Numbered from the stretch's first letter, positions 18,050 through 27,861 are shown. The stretch: DNA of 64,000 nucleotides from Sporosarcina sp. ANT_H38 (GCF_008369195.1 NZ_VOBC01000001.1:1426001-1490000); one strand, 5' to 3'. Notes: generated by a model not told the origin, from the letters alone. Numbers and translations: made by a program.

Positions 18050-19036
18050 TTATGTTAAGTTCCAAGTTAAAACAAGTCCTAAATGTGTAAGTCCTCCTCC
18101 AAAACCATATAGCAATAACGTATCTCCAGAACATACTTTCCCTTCTTCTACTCCCAGATGCAGTGCTAACGGAATCGAAGCAGATGAGGTGTTGCCAAAA
18201 TACTTCATACTCGTTAATGTTTTTTCTATCGGAAATCCTGATTTTTCACATATCGATTCAATCATCCTTAGATTAGCGCTATGTGGTATGAACCAGTTAA
18301 TATTTTCTCTAGTTAATTCAGCCTTGTATAATAGCTCTTGCATTCCAATTGGGATAGTACGAGCTGCCCATTTGTATACTTCTCTTCCGTTCTGAACCAT
18401 TTTCCCATTGTTGATTAGTGGTTTATCATCCATTGTAGTTGCAAAGGTCGTTCGATAGACATGAATCCCCCCTTCACCATTCGTCCCCATATGGCTAGCT
18501 AGAAAACTAGGATTTTCCTGGTCGTATTCAACTAGCATTGCACCTGCGCCATCTCCGAATAAAATACAGGTTGTTCGATCTGTATAATCAGTTACTTTTG
18601 ATAAAGTCTCGGTTGCGACAACTAAAATCTTTTTATGTGCCTCGGCAGTAACTAAATTGTTAGCTAAATGTAATGCATAGGTGAAACCTGCACAGGTAGC
18701 ATTTAAGTCAAAAGCCCCTGTACAAGGAATATTAAAGTGACTCTGAATTTGACATGCCACACTCGGAAACGCATAGTCTGGAGTTGTTGTCGCTACTATA
18801 ATACAATCGACGTCTTGTAAGTCTGTATGATAGTTTCCAATCAAATTTTCGATCGCTTTAAAAGCCAAATGAGAAGCAAATTCTTCGTCCCCTGCAATTC
18901 TCCTTTCCTTCATACCAGTCCTCTGAACAATCCATTCATCATTCGTCTCTACCATTTTTTCTAAATCTTTGTTTGTCAGTCTCTTTTGCGGAACGTAGCT
19001 ACCAATTGCTGTTATACGCGCTTTAGATTTAATCAT
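18050..19036 (-). CDS. fabH: 3-oxoacyl-ACP synthase III (FabH family)
   Basis: Condenses an acyl-CoA starter with malonyl-ACP to begin fatty acid synthesis; Bacillales FabH prefers branched starters. The 328-residue protein has the catalytic triad: Cys115 in LNATCAGFTYAL, His in NWFIPHSANLR and Asn in YFGNTSSASIP. The start is the ATG at 19036, seven bases after GAGGTG. It stands alone, away from fabF, so it may be an accessory paralogue like FabHB. Branched acyl-CoAs from the bkd complex in this window would be its natural substrates. Its 3' part is duplicated in the chimeric relic at 10950-11268. Confidence 0.93.
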   Translation of the reverse strand: MIKSKARITAIGSYVPQKRLTNKDLEKMVETNDEWIVQRTGMKERRIAGDEEFASHLAFKAIENLIGNYHTDLQDVDCIIVATTTPDYAFPSVACQIQSHFNIPCTGAFDLNATCAGFTYALHLANNLVTAEAHKKILVVATETLSKVTDYTDRTTCILFGDGAGAMLVEYDQENPSFLASHMGTNGEGGIHVYRTTFATTMDDKPLINNGKMVQNGREVYKWAARTIPIGMQELLYKAELTRENINWFIPHSANLRMIESICEKSGFPIEKTLTSMKYFGNTSSASIPLALHLGVEEGKVCSGDTLLLYGFGGGLTHLGLVLTWNLT

Positions 19037-19051
19037 TAAATCACACCTCAT

Positions 19052-19345
19052 TTCCCTTTTTATTATAGCAGCTACTTATAGTACCTGGTAACAATTCGAG
19101 CCAAAAGTTTATTAACTATATATTTGGTTGCTTAAAAACCCTTAATACAGCCCCCTTTAGAGACGCTATTTGACCTTACGATATCGGACTAAATACTGCT
19201 ACATTACGTTTACTTTCTAGCTGAATGGATTATCGGTACCTGCAAAAGAGTATGGAAATACAAATTAGTTAAGCGTCCATTTTCAATTTATTAATAAAAA
19301 GTTGACGCATTGAAAATGGTTAGTCATCTGTAGCCTTCAACATCG
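19052..19345. other. intergenic with a partial inverted repeat
   Basis: No gene is seen. CCATTTTCAAT (19277-19287) pairs with ATTGAAAATGG (19309-19319), and GCGTC/GACGC overlap the same arms, giving two alternative foldings. There is no T tail, so it is not an obvious terminator. Confidence 0.4.
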
Positions 19346-20338
19346 TCAAAGCCACTTCTCTGTTAAATAAACCCTCTTATTCGTTGCATCTAACGCGACA
19401 TTACGTCCAATTGGCATTGGATGCATAGGGTGTGTATGACATGCATCGAATTCCGCAAGCACAGGAATATTTACATCATCTAGAATTTCTAACAACACTT
19501 CATATGGCTTACGGCCTGTACATAAATCATCAAAGCATTCATGTTTGCCTAGAATAATACCGCCTACCTTATCAAAAATACCGCTCACTTTGAGCATTGC
19601 GAAGTTTTTTTCAATAATAGACGTATTTTTGGCACAGTCTTCAATTAGCAATATGTCACCACTTTGAATTTCAGGCATATACGGACTACCTAAAAAACCG
19701 TACATTGTATTCAAATTACCACCAATCAATCTACCTTCAGCTAAGCCACCTATTACAGAAATCCATTCATTTTTATACAATGTTTTATCAGTGGTTTTTT
19801 CTTCCCAATTGACTGGCTCGTCCGACCAAAATGAAGGCATTGGTATTTCATACGGTAGACTTTGTGGTTTCATAAAGAGATTTTCAAAATATTGATAGGT
19901 ATCGTGTACGAGTGGTTCAAATTCACCGAAAGACGGAATCAAAGATGGACCATAAAAAGTTGGTATACCTGTTTTAGCATATAAACTTAACAACACTGCT
20001 GTTGCATCCGAATAGCCCACGACTATTTTGGGATTTGCTTTAAACGCTTCGTAATCAATGTATGGCAATATACTATTTGAATTTGTACCACCAATAGTAG
20101 ACATTATGAGCTTAATAGTAGGGTTTCGAATTAATTCATTTAATTCTGAGGCCCTTTCTTTGGGTGTTCCCGAACGATAACTATCAATCTTCCCTGTTAA
20201 ATTGCCTTCTATAATTTCAAAACCTTTACTTTCCAAAAACAGTTTACTTCTTTCAAATCGTAAATGATCAGTAACTGTTGAAGGTGAAGAGGGAGAAAAA
20301 ATTCCTATTTGATCGCCTTGCTGCAAGTATTGAAACAT
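19346..20338 (-). CDS. S66 family peptidase (LD-carboxypeptidase / MccF-like)
   Basis: A 330-residue serine peptidase of the S66 family, which includes murein LD-carboxypeptidases and the microcin C self-immunity protease MccF. The nucleophile is Ser110 in VVGYSDATAV, with the GGNLNTMYGFLGSPY segment and the His of DACHTHPMHP. The extended insert (SLPYEIPMPSFWSDEPVNWE) is more like MccF-type members than short LD-carboxypeptidases. It may cleave muropeptides or detoxify nucleotide-peptide antibiotics; sequence alone does not decide. It is a single gene in this region. Confidence 0.88.
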   Translation of the reverse strand: MFQYLQQGDQIGIFSPSSPSTVTDHLRFERSKLFLESKGFEIIEGNLTGKIDSYRSGTPKERASELNELIRNPTIKLIMSTIGGTNSNSILPYIDYEAFKANPKIVVGYSDATAVLLSLYAKTGIPTFYGPSLIPSFGEFEPLVHDTYQYFENLFMKPQSLPYEIPMPSFWSDEPVNWEEKTTDKTLYKNEWISVIGGLAEGRLIGGNLNTMYGFLGSPYMPEIQSGDILLIEDCAKNTSIIEKNFAMLKVSGIFDKVGGIILGKHECFDDLCTGRKPYEVLLEILDDVNIPVLAEFDACHTHPMHPMPIGRNVALDATNKRVYLTEKWL

Positions 20339-20518
20339 TTTAATACAGCCCCTTAATTTACATTTTATTTACTTTCTTATTTTTACTTCATCACTTAAAA
20401 CACTTATCGTTGAAGTTTCAGTATCGACTACATGTAAGGAACATGCTTCATAACCATATAACCTGTACACAACTCATTCATATTATCGAAAAATTGAAGC
20501 AAGAGTTATTGCCAAGGT

Positions 20519-21045
20519 TTAATATTGGCCTATGAAATTACAAGCAGATTCTTCCCATGCTTCATACTCATTCAGTTCGGTATTTGCTATAAAAGAAAAA
20601 ATGGTATGTAGAGCTTGGCTTGTAGTCGCTTCTCAATTTTCAAATCTCTAAACCTCTTATATGGAGAATCTGAATGATAGACCTTTTCATAAGGTGAGAA
20701 TGCCCAGTGAGGGTGTAAACATTCCCCATCTGCCCATTTAAATATCGCCACGTATCCCTTGACTGTTTCGTAATGTTTCTCTAATAGTATAAGATTCGGA
20801 TGAAACAGATCATTGTAATTAGGCATTGCACATTTTAACCGTAAGATCGCATCCTCCACTTCACCTGCATATTCAACAAATTTCTTTTGATTGTCAATCA
20901 TTACCCCAAATGAAAGATTACCTGAGTCTTGCTAATCAAATACACAAAATACTTCTCCCAAATCGTAAAGCCAGTTTAGATAAGCAGATTCTCTTAACTG
21001 AAATCGTTTACCATTAAAATTGTAATCGACTACTTTACTTCTCAT
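20519..21045 (-). pseudogene. serine/threonine kinase-like protein, broken
   Basis: From an ATG at 21045 with an ideal AGGAGG site the frame reads RFQLRESAYLNWLYDLGEVF and CVFD, then an in-frame TAG (20932-20934). The same frame resumes with QDSGNLSFGVMIDNQKKFVE, AILRLKCAMPNY, GYVAIFKWADGECLHPHWAF. A frameshift near 20620 leads to QALHTIFSFIANTELNEYEA and a stop at 20519. The GECLH and RLQALHTIFSF segments resemble a Bacillales kinase-like family whose catalytic DFYDGS part is missing here. It is a dead gene. Confidence 0.7.
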
Positions 21046-21416
21046 CTTAATTCCTCCTAATCCTACTCCAAAATAAAAAAACTATAGTTGCAAATAGCAG
21101 CTACAGCCCTAATCTTAATTCGAAAGGAGTAAATTTATGAGTTTCCAATCATATTTGAAATAGGTGACTATATGTAAACTGACTATTTAGCAACTGACTG
21201 TTACTTTCCATATAAATCACCTACTTTCAATTAAAGTTAGTTTTATTCTAACATTTTAAACTATTAAGTCAATTAAACATATATTACCTTTCAATTACAC
21301 TCAAAAACGCTTATAATGTTACTTTTGTAATTGTCGATAATGATCCAGACTTTTTTTTGATAATTAATTTATGCTTGTACGATTATAGTAATTAATATAA
21401 CTGCGGTATCATTTCA
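21046..21416. other. intergenic with a truncated gene start
   Basis: At about 21130-21170 a good ribosome binding site (AAAGGAGTAAATTT) precedes ATG and eight codons ending in TAG, on the plus strand. This looks like the leftover start of a lost gene. Nothing else is visible; the region is very AT-rich. Confidence 0.35.
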
Positions 21417-21998
21417 TCACACAAAAAGAGACACGGCACTGTACACCAATAACAACGCCATTACGATATTAAATTGCTTTTTATAGTTGGATAGAAACTT
21501 CTGGAACATAGAACCAAAGAGACTCCAACTACAAGTGCTCAGAATACCCACGAAACCTAAAAATAACGCCAGAAGTAATAAGCTACTAGTTGAAGTGTGA
21601 TATGGAAGGATATACGTCGCAACTACCGTAATGCCAAATAAAACACCCTTCGGATTTACAAATTGCAACAACATTCCTGACAAAAAACCGTTATATTTGC
21701 CGCTCTCATCATCATTTGCGCTAGTTGTACTAGTTATTATTTTGATTGCCAGATACAGCATATATCCCGCACCTAGAATCATCATCGGTAATTCAATTTT
21801 TGGAATGAAATTATGTAGCATTAGATTAAAATAAGTCGATACTATCATGATGACAAAAAAACCTGCACCTACGCCTAAGCAAAATCGAAGTGTCTTCTTA
21901 AATCCATATTGATTCGCAAATAACATCGCCATAATATTATTCGGACCCGGCGTAAAACTCATGATAAAAACATATAACAAGAATGACAATACTGGCAT
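21417..21998 (-). CDS. LysE/RhtB family amino-acid exporter
   Basis: A 193-residue membrane protein with six hydrophobic segments and the LysE-family signature SFTPGPNNIMAMLFANQYGF. It then has LRFCLGVGAGFFVIMIVS and the FVNPKGVLFGITVVATYILP segment. It probably exports amino acids or related small solutes. The start is the ATG at 21998, six bases after GGGAGAGG; the longer frame reaches across the divergent promoter. It is divergent from an XRE-cupin regulator, a common pairing that suggests control by it. Confidence 0.9.
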   Translation of the reverse strand: MPVLSFLLYVFIMSFTPGPNNIMAMLFANQYGFKKTLRFCLGVGAGFFVIMIVSTYFNLMLHNFIPKIELPMMILGAGYMLYLAIKIITSTTSANDDESGKYNGFLSGMLLQFVNPKGVLFGITVVATYILPYHTSTSSLLLLALFLGFVGILSTCSWSLFGSMFQKFLSNYKKQFNIVMALLLVYSAVSLFV

Positions 21999-22023
21999 AG
22001 TAGACCTCTCCCCCATTGCATAT

Positions 22024-22052
22024 GTTATACTGTCTAAAACAGACTGTATAAC
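22024..22052. promoter_or_regulatory. inverted repeat between lysE-like and XRE-cupin genes
   Basis: GTTATAC-T-GTCT-AAAAC-AGAC-T-GTATAAC is a near-perfect palindrome in the divergent spacer. A related half-site, GTTATATTGTACAG, follows at 22081-22094, nearer the regulator start. Its position suits an operator for the XRE-cupin protein acting on both genes; binding is inferred. Confidence 0.6.
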
Positions 22053-22113
22053 GTCTTTATTTTTATTGTACAATTCAGACGTTATATTGTACAGAAAAGT
22101 AGGAGTGTTTTTT

Positions 22114-22668
22114 ATGAAGGAAATACATCTTATCATTGCTGAGAATTTAAAGTCACTAAGAGAAAATAAGAAGTTAAGTCTTGAAAAGGTAGCGGAATTG
22201 ACAGGCGTAAGCAAAACGATGATTGGTCAAATTGAACGTGGTGTATCAGCTCCAACCATAACAACAATCTGGAAAATATCTAATGGCTTAAAGGTTTCTT
22301 TTACTTCACTCATCAATAACCCTCAACCTGATACAATTATTGTGTCCAAAAATGATATTCAAGTCTTATCCGAAGATAACGGAAAGTATCGGGTCTATCC
22401 ACATTTCCCTTTCGAAGATGATAAACGCTTTGAAGTGTATACAGTTGAGATCGATAAAGGTGGATTCCTAAGTGCGGATGCGCATATGGAGGGGACTGAA
22501 GAGCTGTTAACAGTTTTTGACGGAGAGCTAACGATACGTGTAAATAACGAGGAATATCGCCTAGGGTGTGGTGATTCCATCCGATTCAAGGCCGACAGAC
22601 CCCATAGCTATCAAAATTTCAGTGAAAAATTGACCCGCTTAAGTATGGTGTTGTATTATCCGAATTAA
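22114..22668 (+). CDS. XRE family regulator with C-terminal cupin domain
   Basis: A 184-residue regulator. Residues about 1-65 form a helix-turn-helix of the Cro/XRE type (LSLEKVAELTGVSKTMIGQI, ERGVSAPTITTIWKISNGL). Residues about 105-184 form a small cupin sensor (AHMEGTEELLTVFDGELTIR, LGCGDSIRFKADRPHSYQN). Such proteins often control a neighbouring exporter or catabolic gene in response to a small ligand. The start is the ATG at 22114 behind AGGAG, not the frame's earlier ATG at 21961 inside the divergent gene. It ends with its own terminator. Confidence 0.9.
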   Translation: MKEIHLIIAENLKSLRENKKLSLEKVAELTGVSKTMIGQIERGVSAPTITTIWKISNGLKVSFTSLINNPQPDTIIVSKNDIQVLSEDNGKYRVYPHFPFEDDKRFEVYTVEIDKGGFLSADAHMEGTEELLTVFDGELTIRVNNEEYRLGCGDSIRFKADRPHSYQNFSEKLTRLSMVLYYPN

Positions 22669-22670
22669 AT

Positions 22671-22717
22671 AGGGGTTGTCCTATGAATAGTGAATTATTG
22701 CTTATGGGACAACCCCT
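22671..22717 (+). terminator. terminator after the XRE-cupin gene
   Basis: The stem AGGGGTTGTCC / GGACAACCCCT with flanking pairs begins three bases past the stop codon. Confidence 0.82.
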
Positions 22718-23157
22718 TTGTACCAATATAGTAATTTATCTCGAATGCTTCGTTTAGTTATCAGAAGGCATATTGAATTAGTATCACTCTTTGCATCCAT
22801 TAACAGAACATTATTATATTCCTGAACGAATTGTTTTTTGATCAAATACTTTAATGAACCTGCACTAATTAAAATGAGGTTCAGCGTAAATGCCGGGTTT
22901 CACTAAATGTATTTGTTCGTTTTTTGATTGATGACTTGAATTAATTTCCACATCTCCATTTGATTCTCGAATAACCTCAAGAGCTTGTTATTTCTCAGTT
23001 TCCTGTCCAATAGAACTGATTCCAGCAGTTTCGAACTAGTTAATGCACAATCATTTCCCCTATATATAGAAAAAGCCAAGATCTGAGTTAGCCCAGAACT
23101 TGGATACCTTCCATTATACGGGTATATTTGCATCGTTTTCTTTACGTTTGCTAGTCC
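22718..23157. other. intergenic, no convincing gene
   Basis: A 76-codon minus-strand frame (22903-23133) lacks a ribosome binding site and matches no family I know. Otherwise the frames are short and AT-rich. Confidence 0.45.
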
Positions 23158-23424
23158 CTATTTAGATTTCAGGCTGTAAACAATTAGTAATATTCCAGCA
23201 AAAAGGCAAATCATTCGAGTCAAAGATACTTTTTCAGAGAGACCGAATAATGCTATTCCCGTTGTAATGATTAACACAATAGGACCTACCAGAGCTAGGA
23301 GAGTATTGATATAAAAGGCTTTTTCTAAATCATTAAATTTATACATCAACATCGCCGCAGTGATATCTACACTACCTGAAAAAATTCTTAATAATATTAT
23401 CATTAAAAGAGCTTTTTCAACCAA
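23158..23424 (-). CDS. DUF2619 (YqhV-like) membrane protein
   Basis: An 88-residue protein with three hydrophobic helices. The arrangement LRIFSGSVDITAAMLMYKFN, then KAFYINTLLALVGPIVLI and LSEKVSLTRMICLFAGI, matches DUF2619. In Bacillus the relative YqhV sits near sporulation genes, but the family function is unknown. The start is a TTG at 23424 with AAGGGG about ten bases upstream. It is a lone gene here. Confidence 0.8.
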   Translation of the reverse strand: MVEKALLMIILLRIFSGSVDITAAMLMYKFNDLEKAFYINTLLALVGPIVLIITTGIALFGLSEKVSLTRMICLFAGILLIVYSLKSK

Positions 23425-23857
23425 TAAATCTGAACCCCTTCCCTTTTAATATTCTTTCATTAAAAATATCTTGTCTTTTCCATATGAAGTCCATAATACT
23501 ACCGATAGTGTATGTAAGTTTTCCCACTATTATCATAGAAACATCTACCGTTTTAAGCGGAAGTTCATCATTACTTCTACGAGCCTAATTTAATACTCCT
23601 TCAATTTCCATTTATTTCACAACTCTAGAGAACAAATTGATGTTGAAGAAGGAAATCAATACTAATTAGGTTGGCACTTAAATGTACCAGCTTTTTTATA
23701 TAGACTGGAACATATTAACCGATATCACAAATATCGCTTATTTTCTAGTTGCCACTTGCACTCTACTTTCACCATATAATTTCACAATAAAAGGCAGTTG
23801 TTTTTCGGTAATTCAAATCACGTTTAGCACTGCAAACCAAGATACGTGCACAATAGA
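23425..23857. other. intergenic, no gene seen
   Basis: AT-rich spacer with only short frames. A 64-codon plus-strand frame (23682-23876) runs into the phnA terminator and has no ribosome binding site. Confidence 0.5.
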
Positions 23858-23906
23858 AAAAAATACCCTATTCTAAAACAACTGCGAATTGTTTTAGAGC
23901 AGGGTA
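23858..23906 (-). terminator. phnA-like gene terminator
   Basis: An 18-bp near-perfect stem (23864-23881 with 23889-23906) is followed on the minus strand by a run of seven T, just past the stop at 23911. Confidence 0.88.
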
Positions 23907-23910
23907 CATT

Positions 23911-24252
23911 TTAAAGTTTCTTAACAAATTCAGTTTTTAATTTCATAGCACCAAAACCATCAATTTTACAATCAATATCATGATCCTCGTCAACTAAACG
24001 AATGCTTTTTACTTTTGTACCTGCTTTTACGACTGATGAGCTTCCTTTTACTTTAAGGTCTTTTATGACCGTTACAGAGTTACCATCATTCAAGATATTT
24101 CCATTAGCATCCTTGTAAACCTTAGTAACTTCACTATTTTCAATTTCCGTTTCTAAACTCCACTCATGCGCACATTCTGGGCAAACAAGATTACTTCCAT
24201 CTTCATACGTGTATTCCGAATTACATTTCGGACAATTTGGTAAATTTGACAT
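23911..24252 (-). CDS. PhnA/YjdM zinc-ribbon protein
   Basis: A 113-residue protein with an N-terminal zinc ribbon (CPKC at residues 8-11 and CPEC about 18 residues on) and the [20 protein letters not shown] barrel segment of the PhnA/YjdM family. Despite the old name it is not an established phosphonate enzyme. The start is the ATG at 24252, ten bases after GGAGG. It is mono-cistronic. Confidence 0.9.
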   Translation of the reverse strand: MSNLPNCPKCNSEYTYEDGSNLVCPECAHEWSLETEIENSEVTKVYKDANGNILNDGNSVTVIKDLKVKGSSSVVKAGTKVKSIRLVDEDHDIDCKIDGFGAMKLKTEFVKKL

Positions 24253-24669
24253 ACTTTCATTTCCTCCAGTCATTATTACTAATTTCCTTCCAATAACTAT
24301 AGGGAAGAGTAGTTACCAACTTACAATTATAAGCGAACTGACGTCATTTGAACAACATAAAATTCATGAACAATCTTATGTATTACTTAAGATTTTTTTG
24401 TATAAGGTTATGACCATTGGTTCAATCAGCGCTTATAATGTTTCTGTGACAATACCATTTTGAGACTTCTCAATCAATATCTTCAACTGCACAGTAGATT
24501 GTTGAGGCAGAATTGTCCTCCTAAGGTTAAAATTCGTCGATCTATGGTAAACCAGCAATTTCATCCAACGCTTTAAGCGGATTAGTCAAATCATCATAAG
24601 AGCGATGAATAGACCCCCCCATATCTTTGGGTACAAGAAACATTCGATAGTTCGCTTCAGTATCAGCCT
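24253..24669. other. intergenic with a short C-terminal gene fragment
   Basis: On the minus strand from about 24675 to 24542, in a frame different from the acetyltransferase, one reads EANYRMFLVPKDMGGSIHRS and YDDLTNPLKALDEIAGLP, then a stop. It resembles the tail of a lost gene fused to the end of the acetyltransferase region. I do not recognise it. Confidence 0.35.
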
Positions 24670-25215
24670 TTATTTCCCACTCCATTCTTGCACTAAAATA
24701 CTGTATAAAAGTGAATCACGCCATCCATCTTTTATTAATAAATCTTCACGCATTCTACCTTCTTTTGCCATTCCGATTTTCTCCAATACCTTAGATGAAC
24801 CAATATTTCTTGGGTCACAGGTTGCATAAATACGATGGAGATTTAGATTTTCAAAGCCAAATCCAATTAATAATTTCGCTACCTCCGTTGCGTATCCCAT
24901 TCCCCAATAACCTGGGTTAATAATGTACCCAATTTCTCCGGCTTTATTGCTATAGTCACGGATGTTAAACTCACCCGAACCAATCATTTTTCCATTTCCC
25001 TTTAAAAATACAGCAAAAACAAATCGAGTTCTCGGATTATTTTTGGCATCTTTAATAACTTGTTTTACAAAGAGTTCAGATTCCTCCTCATTGTTTGGGC
25101 CCCACGGTTGGTATCGACAAACTGCTGGTTGCGAAGCATATTCATGGACATCTATCCAATCTTTTTCTTCCATTTCTCGCATTATTACGTTTTCGCCTTT
25201 AAGATAGTCAACCAT
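24670..25215 (-). CDS. GNAT acetyltransferase (RimJ/RimL-like)
   Basis: A protein of about 181 residues of the Gcn5-related N-acetyltransferase fold, RimJ/RimL branch. It has the acetyl-CoA loop in YWGMGYATEVAKLLIGFGF and the LHRIYATCDPRNIGSSKVLE, KIGM segment typical of the branch. The substrate is unknown: protein N-terminus, antibiotic or metabolite. I start at the ATG at 25215, nine bases after AGGAG. It stands alone. Confidence 0.85.
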   Translation of the reverse strand: MVDYLKGENVIMREMEEKDWIDVHEYASQPAVCRYQPWGPNNEEESELFVKQVIKDAKNNPRTRFVFAVFLKGNGKMIGSGEFNIRDYSNKAGEIGYIINPGYWGMGYATEVAKLLIGFGFENLNLHRIYATCDPRNIGSSKVLEKIGMAKEGRMREDLLIKDGWRDSLLYSILVQEWSGK

Positions 25216-25606
25216 CAATAACATCTCCTAACAGGTCTGTTGATTAACCATTTTATCACATGAAATGGTTAAAATAAATTACAAAAAATCCATTTTCACC
25301 TATACATTTCCGGCTTACTTTGGACTAAACAATCACTACACATTTACCATCAAAATAACTCAATAACCATTATGTCAAGTCTTCCTTCTATACCATCAAT
25401 TTTATTCTATTAATATATAAAACTTTCATAACGAAGACGACTTCCCGCTGCAATTTACATTAAGTTGCATGATTTATAGTCGTTTTACTTCAAATAAAAT
25501 ACGAGGTAAAACACTTCTAACTTTAGAGATACTCGAGCCTTCCATTCAGTTTTAACCTCCCTACTTTGCTATACTAATGGGGTTAAACACTAAGGGGGTT
25601 AAGAAC
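25216..25606. other. intergenic upstream of namA, no gene seen
   Basis: Divergent spacer, AT-rich. A TATACT box near 25573 may be part of the namA promoter, but no matching -35 is clear. Confidence 0.4.
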
Positions 25607-26626
25607 ATGGCTAAATTATTTGAACCATTTACAATACGCGATATTGAATTTAAAAACCGTATCGTTATGTCTCCGATGTGTATGTATTCGAGCCACAATG
25701 AAGACGGGATGATTGAGGATTGGCACAAAACTCATTACACTACGCGAGCAGTCGGTCAAGTCGGACTTATCATTGTTGAAGCGACAGCCGTCCAACCTGC
25801 AGGCCGAATTTCCATACAAGATCTCGGCATTTGGAGTGACGACCATATTGATGGACTGGCAGAGGTTGTCCGTCTCATGCAACATCACGGTGCGAAAGCG
25901 GGTATCCAGCTTGCACACGCCGGGCGAAAGGCGACAGTTAACAGCGATATTTATGCACCATCTGCTATCGCTTTCAATGACAAATATAAAACACCAGTAG
26001 AAATGTCTAAGGACGATATAAAAACGACTGTACAAGCATTTAAGGATGGTGCTATTCGCTCTAAGAAAGCTGGATTCGACGTCATAGAACTCCATGGTGC
26101 TCATGGTTATCTTATTAATGAATTCCTATCGCCCCTATCGAATAAACGGATCGATGAATACGGTGGTTCTGCGGAAAATCGCTATCGCTTGTTACGTGAA
26201 ATTATTGATGAAGTGCGCACAATTTGGGAAGGTCCCCTTTTCGTCCGCATATCCGCGTTCGATTACAGTGAGGGCGGCATGACACCTGAAGCATACATCG
26301 AAATGGCGAAATGGATGAAAGAACAATCTGTGGATCTGATTGACGTCAGTTCTGGAGCAGTAGTACCAGTTAGAATCGATGTTTTTCCAGGCTATCAAGT
26401 CAAGTTCTCTGAAACAATTAAAGCAGGTGCCGATATACCAACAGGCGCAGTTGGGTTGATAACAACAGGTATCCAAGCTGAAGAAATAGTAAAAAATGGT
26501 CGAGCAGATATGATTTTTCTGGCACGTGAACTATTGCGTGATCCGTACTGGCCATATACTGCAGCGAAAGAGCTTAGGGTTGAGATTCAATCTCCAAAAC
26601 AGTATGAACGCGGCTGGATGTTTTAA
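25607..26626 (+). CDS. namA: NADPH dehydrogenase NamA (YqjM, old yellow enzyme)
   Basis: An FMN-dependent ene-reductase that reduces activated C=C bonds with NADPH and is induced by electrophile stress in Bacillus. The 339-residue protein matches YqjM in length. It has the redox-tuning Cys25 and Tyr27 in MSPMCMYSS, the substrate-binding histidines in [16 protein letters not shown], and the C-terminal ERGW arginine finger. The ATG at 25607 follows AAGGGGG. In B. subtilis yqjM is near rnz, as here. Confidence 0.95.
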   Translation: MAKLFEPFTIRDIEFKNRIVMSPMCMYSSHNEDGMIEDWHKTHYTTRAVGQVGLIIVEATAVQPAGRISIQDLGIWSDDHIDGLAEVVRLMQHHGAKAGIQLAHAGRKATVNSDIYAPSAIAFNDKYKTPVEMSKDDIKTTVQAFKDGAIRSKKAGFDVIELHGAHGYLINEFLSPLSNKRIDEYGGSAENRYRLLREIIDEVRTIWEGPLFVRISAFDYSEGGMTPEAYIEMAKWMKEQSVDLIDVSSGAVVPVRIDVFPGYQVKFSETIKAGADIPTGAVGLITTGIQAEEIVKNGRADMIFLARELLRDPYWPYTAAKELRVEIQSPKQYERGWMF

Positions 26627-26698
26627 TTAATAAATAAAAGTAATCTTCAATCAGTGGGGGATTCTTCTACCCCCAACTGGTTGTTTAAAGATCTTTGG

Positions 26699-27126
26699 CT
26701 AAGTGTGCCAGGTCCTGTGGCAAGAAAGAGGGATGAATTTCAGTGAGTTAAGATAGATGTTTTCACAACACAAAAACCACTTTTCTTTTCTCATCAATTC
26801 CAATAAATCTTCACAAGTATTCCATTTAACACTTACTTGTCTTACTTCTTCAATTACGTTTGCTCTCACCTTTGAACTCCCACTAGTTGTATAGAATACT
26901 TTTTTCAAGGGTTCATCGACAATACCTATTTAATATCACCTTTCTGTTTCAATATAAATGTATGATTATTTTCGGTGGGATAAGTTGTTTTATAAACGAT
27001 TTCTCTCCATATTTCTGTTCCTTTAAAAACATATTCATTTCCCCAATATTCTCCCTCCCCTAAAAATATATTTTTAGAATTTATCATTTTATTAATGGAC
27101 AAACGAATAAAATTAGTAGCCTGCAT
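26699..27126 (-). pseudogene. hypothetical protein gene with a one-base frameshift
   Basis: The first frame from 27126 contains NIFLGEGEYWGNEYVFKGTE, then YPTENNHTFILKQKGDIK and stops at 26926. One base missing from the A run (AAAATA read as AAATA) would join it to GIVDEPLKKVFYTTSGSSKV, RANVIEEVRQVSVKWNTCED in the next frame, ending at 26699. Both parts look like one soluble protein of about 140 residues. The family is not recognised. It could be a real pseudogene or a sequencing error in a homopolymer. Confidence 0.6.
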
Positions 27127-27259
27127 AATATGTTTAGCGTAATTTTCTCAGGAATACTATGAAATTCAGGAAAAAAATATAGCATTGTAGTATATTATAC
27201 AAAGAATATAAAACTGTTTATTCCGTGTAAGCAGTCAACTCCCAGGAGGTTTAAGGCAA

Positions 27260-27736
27260 ATGCAAAATTTAACAGCAAGTGTTCAGCAAGTACAGGGTAA
27301 ACTACTGGAACTAGGACATCCAAACGATGTAGTGAAATTGACAGACAGTGCTCGAACTGCTCAAGAAGCGGCGAATGCCTTAGGTTGTGAGGTCGCACAG
27401 ATTGCTAAATCAATTATTTTCCGATTAAAAAGTACAAATCAGCCACTATTAGTTGTAGCAAGTGGCATCAATCGTATTAATGAGAAATTAATTGCACAAC
27501 AGCTTAATGACAAATTAGGGAAAGCAGATGCCGATTTTGTACGTGAATCCACAGGGTTTGTTATTGGAGGAGTTCCTCCATTAGGGCATAAAAACCCCGT
27601 GCTAACGCTAATTGATGAAGATCTTTTTCAGTATGAAACGATCTGGGCTGCTGCTGGACATCCGAAAGCTGTGTTCCAATTAACGCCGCATGAATTAGAA
27701 AAAATGACTAAAGGACAAGTTGTTACAGTGAAATGA
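27260..27736 (+). CDS. YbaK/EbsC family aminoacyl-tRNA deacylase-like protein
   Basis: A 158-residue YbaK/ProX-type protein; relatives hydrolyse mischarged tRNA such as Cys-tRNA(Pro). It has TDSARTAQEAANALGCEVAQ, the invariant lysine in IAKSIIFRL, GFVIGGVPPLGHKNPVLTLI and AAGHPKAVFQLTPHEL. The ATG follows CAGGAGGTTTAAGGCAA. It is a single gene with its own terminator. The exact tRNA specificity cannot be read from sequence. Confidence 0.92.
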   Translation: MQNLTASVQQVQGKLLELGHPNDVVKLTDSARTAQEAANALGCEVAQIAKSIIFRLKSTNQPLLVVASGINRINEKLIAQQLNDKLGKADADFVRESTGFVIGGVPPLGHKNPVLTLIDEDLFQYETIWAAAGHPKAVFQLTPHELEKMTKGQVVTVK

Positions 27737-27753
27737 AAAATATAAAATGAAAT

Positions 27754-27793
27754 AAACCCGATTTTTCCTTATGTACAGGAAAAGTCGGGTTTT
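27754..27793 (+). terminator. terminator after the YbaK-like gene
   Basis: The stem AAACCCGA-TTTTTCCT / AGGAAAA-TCGGGTTT begins 17 bases past the stop. Confidence 0.85.
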
Positions 27794-27861
27794 CACTTAG
27801 AAAGAAAAACGTTTCGTTAGGAGAAACACGAAGGTTTAAGCTATTGCAATGGTTATCACTG

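Noticed and set aside
10950..18312. Simple tandem duplication as the full explanation of the chimeric relic
   Set aside because: The junction fits, but intact hslO with its natural 3' flank lies to the right of the relic, so an extra rearrangement or reinsertion is required.
19277..19319. Inverted repeat as a terminator
   Set aside because: There is no T run after either arm and a second pairing competes.
22903..23133. 76-codon minus-strand frame
   Set aside because: No ribosome binding site and no recognisable family; kept only as part of the intergenic note.
26192..26476. Minus-strand frames within namA and similar antisense frames in other genes
   Set aside because: They are shadows of well-supported genes on the opposite strand.
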